From: Anoplopoma fimbria
Lineage: Eukaryota > Chordata > Actinopteri > Perciformes > Anoplopomatidae
DNA length: 64,000 nt
Reading direction: 5' to 3'
Assembly (NCBI RefSeq): GCF_027596085.1
Contig: NC_072451.1
Location: 751,979-815,978 of the forward strand
Of the stretch, positions 46,301 to 51,481 are shown one piece after another. Position 1 is the stretch's first letter. Every line of letters begins with the position of its first letter. Below the pieces are notes generated by a model that searched no databases, had not been told where the DNA came from, and saw only the letters and a program-made list of their open reading frames with translations. The translations under genes were made by a program, and so were the position numbers.

Positions 46301-46584
46301 CTTCTTCAACCTGCAGAGCGCCGACGGCTGTGAACGGTGAGCTCGCAGCGCCGACATCAGCAGTGACATCATAACAACGTAAATCACTGTGCTTCCTTTT
46401 TTTAATCGTCCCTCCCTGCTCACTGTCCACAGATGCAACTGCAATCCGATTGGCTCCACCAACGGTCAGTGTGACATCACCTCGGGGCAGTGCGAGTGTC
46501 AGCCCGGCGTCACCGGCCTGCACTGCGAACGCTGCGAGGTCAACTTCTTCGGCTTCAGCTCGTCCGGATGCAAACGTGAGTGTG

Positions 46585-46635
<51 letters not shown>

Positions 46636-49600
46636 GTGCGTGTGCGTGCGCGTGTGTGTGCGTGCGTGTGCGTTCTAACACCCCTCTGTGTGACCTGCAG
46701 CCTGCGACTGCGACCCCGAGGGCTCCCAGTCCGGTCAGTGTCAGGAGGACGGGCGCTGCGAGTGTCGGCCCGGCTTCGTGGGCTCTCGATGCGACATGTG
46801 TGAGGAGAACTACTTCTACAACCGCTCGGCACCGGGCTGCCAGCAGTGCCCGTCCTGCTACAGTCTGGTCAGAGACAAGGTGAGGACGGACGCTTATGCA
46901 CCACGGCCTTTAAGGCTGTTTAGACACAGGGGTAGGGCTCATATTACAAGAAAAAAAAACTGATTAAGGTCGTACATCTATCAGAAAAAAGTTGTATATG
47001 CTCTCAGATTAAAGTTTTAAACTGGTAATCGTTTTCTCTTAGAATATTTCTGCTCTGTACTTTATTTTTCTTACCTACATTTCACTAATACAGCGTCTGC
47101 ACAAAGACACACATTTCATGAATTGGTTTATTTGGAAGGGAACGTGCACATTAATAAAAAACATCACTATAAACGTGACAAGAGGCTATGTGTCATCTGA
47201 AAGAGTGGACTGATGTTACGAAGTCACCCTAAAAAAAAGAAAATTAGATTAAAATTACAAAATTAATTCATCTTTTATTGTTTTATAAGCATGCAGAAAC
47301 AATAATAAAAATGTTAATATACGTAGAAACATTTTTCAGGACGCCCTCGTACGACATGGTGAGGAACTATTAAAGCAGGCTCATAAAACTACACATGCAA
47401 AACAAATAAACGAGGGATAATTACGTTCAAAGACAAAGTCCTGCTGCCTTGTTAGACACTAAAAACATAAAAGCATGCAGAGAATGTAAAATACATAAAT
47501 GAATAAATAAAGGACCGTGTTGTTTGTGTGTCCAGGTGAACCAGCAGAGGCAGAAGCTTCACGACCTGCAGACTCTGATCGATAACCTGGGCTCGGGCCA
47601 GGACACCGTCACCGACCAGGCCTTCGAGGACCGGCTGAAGGAGGCAGAGAGGGCCATCATGGAGCTGCTGGAGGAGGCTCAGACCAGCAAAGGTCACACA
47701 CTGATACACACTGATCCACAATACACACAGATCACATGACTCAGTGTCCCTCTTCAGATGTGGTGTTATTTATTCACATTTTATTCTGGTCCCGCTGGTA
47801 AAAACCAAAGAATCCCAAGCAGATGGACAGAAACAACTCACTTTGTGCTTTGACAATAAAGTCCTCTTCCTCTTTCAACGGGTACTTTTCCTTCTGAAAT
47901 ATCAGCAGAAGGGGATTTATTTTATTTTTAACAAGGGGACGGATGCGGTTCACTTTGTCCACCTGTGACTAACGAACCGCCCCATCAAGAAGTATTGGGA
48001 CAGCGCCATGAACTGATCAATAAATCCATAAACAGCACAGTTAAACTGCTGATATTTCAGAGATTCTATAACTTGCTGATATTCACCTTCTACTCCTGCT
48101 CTTCTCTCTTCTTCTACTGGATGGAGAACTAGACAATGTACTGCACCTGCTATCATGTCAGGTTCTACTAACTACCTTCTATCATGTCAGGTTCTACTAA
48201 CTACCTGCTGTCATGTCAGGTTCTACTAACTACCTGCTGTCATGTCAGGTTCTACTAACTACCTGCTGTCATGTCAGGTTCTACTAACTACCTTCTGTCA
48301 TGTCAGGTTCTACTAACTACCTTCTATCATGTCAGGTTCTACTAACTACCTTCTATCATGTCAGGTTCTACTAACTACCTTCTGTCATGTCAGGTTCTAC
48401 TAACTACCTTCTGTCATGTCAGGTTCTACTAACTACCTTCTATCATGTCAGGTTCTACTAACTACATGTCAGGTTCTGTCATGTCAGGTTCTACTAACTA
48501 CCTTCTATCATGTCAGGTTCTACTAACTACCTTCTGTCATGTCAGGTTCTACTAACTACCTTCTATCATGTCAGGTTCTACTAACTACCTTCTATCATGT
48601 CAGGTTCTACTAACTACCTTCTGTCATGTCAGGTTCTACTAACTACCTTCTGTCATGTCAGGTTCTACTAACTACCTTCTATCATGTCAGGTTCTTCTAC
48701 CTTCTATCATGTCAGGTTCTACTAACTACCTTCTATCATGTCAGGTTCTACTAACTACCTTCTATCATGTCAGGTTCTACTAACTACCTTCTGTCATGTC
48801 ACCTTCTTCTGTCATGTCAGGTTCTACTAACTACCTTCTATCATGTCAGGTTCTACTAACTACCTTCTGTCATGTCAGGTTCTACTAACTACCTTCTGGA
48901 CCATCTTGTCTACAAACTGCCACGTCAAAGTTTAGAGCAACTTCTTCATCTGCTGTCATGTCAGGAACTAGCTCCGCCCTGATATCAGCTTTGGCATTCA
49001 ATTAAGAATGTTTTACCCGACTGACCTCTGACCTTTGACCCCGTAGACGTGGACCGAGGTCTGCTGGATCGCCTGAACGGCATCAACAACACTCTGACGA
49101 CCCAGTGGAACCGACTGCAGAGCATCCGCAACACGGTGGACGACACCGGCACGCAGGCCGACCGCGCCCGCCACCGAGTCCGAGACGCCGAGGACCTGAT
49201 CGACCGCGCCCGACAGGAGCTGGACAAGGCTAAGGACGCCATCAGCAAAGTGGTGAGTGATGGCGCCGTTGTCATGGCAACAGTCAGGCCGTTTACACAA
49301 CGGAGCCCCGCCGAGAGCTCCTTAACTGACGGTGCATGTCTTGTGTGCAGGACATCAAACCCCCGAGCGGCACCGGAGATCCGAACAACATGACGCTGCT
49401 GGCTGAGGAGGCTCGAACGCTGGCTGACAAGTACGTTGTTTGGTGAAGAGAAGGTTTCTCACAAATGAGGAAAGAGTTTGAAAAGCAAAAACGTGGACGC
49501 AGCAGACGAGTTTATGACTCATTGTTGAAAGATTAGAAAGAAGTTGAGGGTTCAATGCAAAGTTTTCACAACAGGAAGCTGTTCCTGTTTAATTTCTTCT

Positions 49601-51238
49601 CTTCTTCTTCAGCTGTAGTTCAGAGGATCTTTGTCTCTTTGAACAGAGTTCTTCTTCTACTAAACTAAAGAAGGTCTGTTAGTGAAGACACTTTCTACAC
49701 TCAGACACGTAGAGTCGTCCTCTCTCACATCTGACTGGTCTCTAACTCCGGTATCGTGTCCACAAAGACATCACTGTCATGTGTCTGTGTTTGTCTTAGG
49801 CACAAGATGGACGCCGACCAGATCGAGAAGATCGCCAAAGACGCCAACGACACGTCGACCAAAGCGCACAACCTGCTGCTGAAGACTCTGGACGGAGAGA
49901 GCAAGACGAGCCAGGAGATCGACGAGCTCAACAAGAAGTACGTCTGCATCAAAGTGTCCCTTGTGACCTCGTATATATAAATATACTCTGATATATGCGT
50001 GTATATACTGTGTTTATTTATATACCCATCTGCTCCAACTGTTCAGGTACAACGAGGCGAAGGAGCTGGCCAAGAATCTGGAGAAACAGGCCAACAAGGT
50101 TCAGGCCGAGGCCGAAGACGCCGGAAACAAAGCTGTGAAGATCTTTGCCAACCTGACGAGCGTCCCGTCGTTCGACACCAAAGCTCTGGAGGTGACTTCA
50201 AACACAAACAGTATATTGAGACTTCCTGGATAACCGAGCAACCTTTGTGTTTTTTAGGATTCTATTAATAGAAAATAGAACAATGTACAATGAAAACATG
50301 AAAAAACACAGTAAAGATAAGTGGAATATAAATACAGGGTGGATGTACAATCTAAAAGTACAGTAAAGTAGATTCAGTAAATAAACAAACAGCTTATTGA
50401 CTGACTGACTGACTGACTGACTGACTGACTGTCTGACTGACTGTCTGACTGACTGTCTGACTGACTGTCTGACTGACTGTCTTCCATGCACAATACATAT
50501 ACATTTGTAAATTCAAAATCCCTTCAACTTGAAGCTTAAAATTCCATTTATGTTCCCACATCCAAAGCTCTGGAGTCGACCTCAAACACAAACACAGGAA
50601 ATGTTTTTTTTATTTTTAATAATAAGTATATTTCGACTTCCTGGATAACCGTGAAGCCTTCGTGTCTCTTTAGGACGAAGCCAGTAAGATCAAGAAGGAG
50701 GCGTCAGACCTCGACAAGCTCATCGACAAGACGGAGAAGGAGTACAACGACCTGAGAGACGACCTGAGGGGGAAAGAGCAGGAAGTACGCAAGCTGCTGG
50801 ATAAAGGAAGGAGTGAGCAGCAGGTACGTCTCGTCGTTGTGGTGCAGAACAATAAGCAGAGTTAGAGAAATGAATATAAAATAGACAAATGCACAATAAA
50901 AATATGAAAAAACACAGTAAAGATCGGTAGAATATAACCAGAGTCATTGTCGCTCTAAAGGTACGTAAAGTTAAGTAGAGTTAATAAACAAACGGCTGAA
51001 ACATAAAAGCACATTCAAATGAAACAATAACATGAAGTTCTGATGCGTTTTGTGGTTGACACTGTGTCTCTCACAGACTGCAGATCAGCTGTTGGCTCGA
51101 GCCGACGCTGCCAAAGCTCTGGCTGAGGAGGCGGCGAAGAAAGGACAGTCCACCTTTAAAGAGGCCGAGAGCATCCTGGAGGACCTCAGAGGTACCTGTC
51201 TGTCTGACTGTCTGACTGTCTGTCTGTGACTGACTGAC

Positions 51239-51269
<31 letters not shown>

Positions 51270-51274
51270 GTGAC

Positions 51275-51309
<35 letters not shown>

Positions 51310-51447
51310 GTCTGTCTGTCTGTCTGTCTGACTGTCTGTCTGTCTGTGTGACTGTCTGACTGTCTGTCTGACTGTCTGTCTGTCTGACTGTCTGTCTGTG
51401 TGACTGTCTGTCTGTCTGACTGTCTGTGTGACTGTCTGTCTGTCTGA

Positions 51448-51481
<34 letters not shown>

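Noticed and set aside
46389..46883. Retention of lamc1 intron 16 giving a Cys/Val/Leu-Ser repeat insert
   Set aside because: The frame is open across the intron but its 125 bases are not a multiple of three, so exon 17 would be read out of frame.
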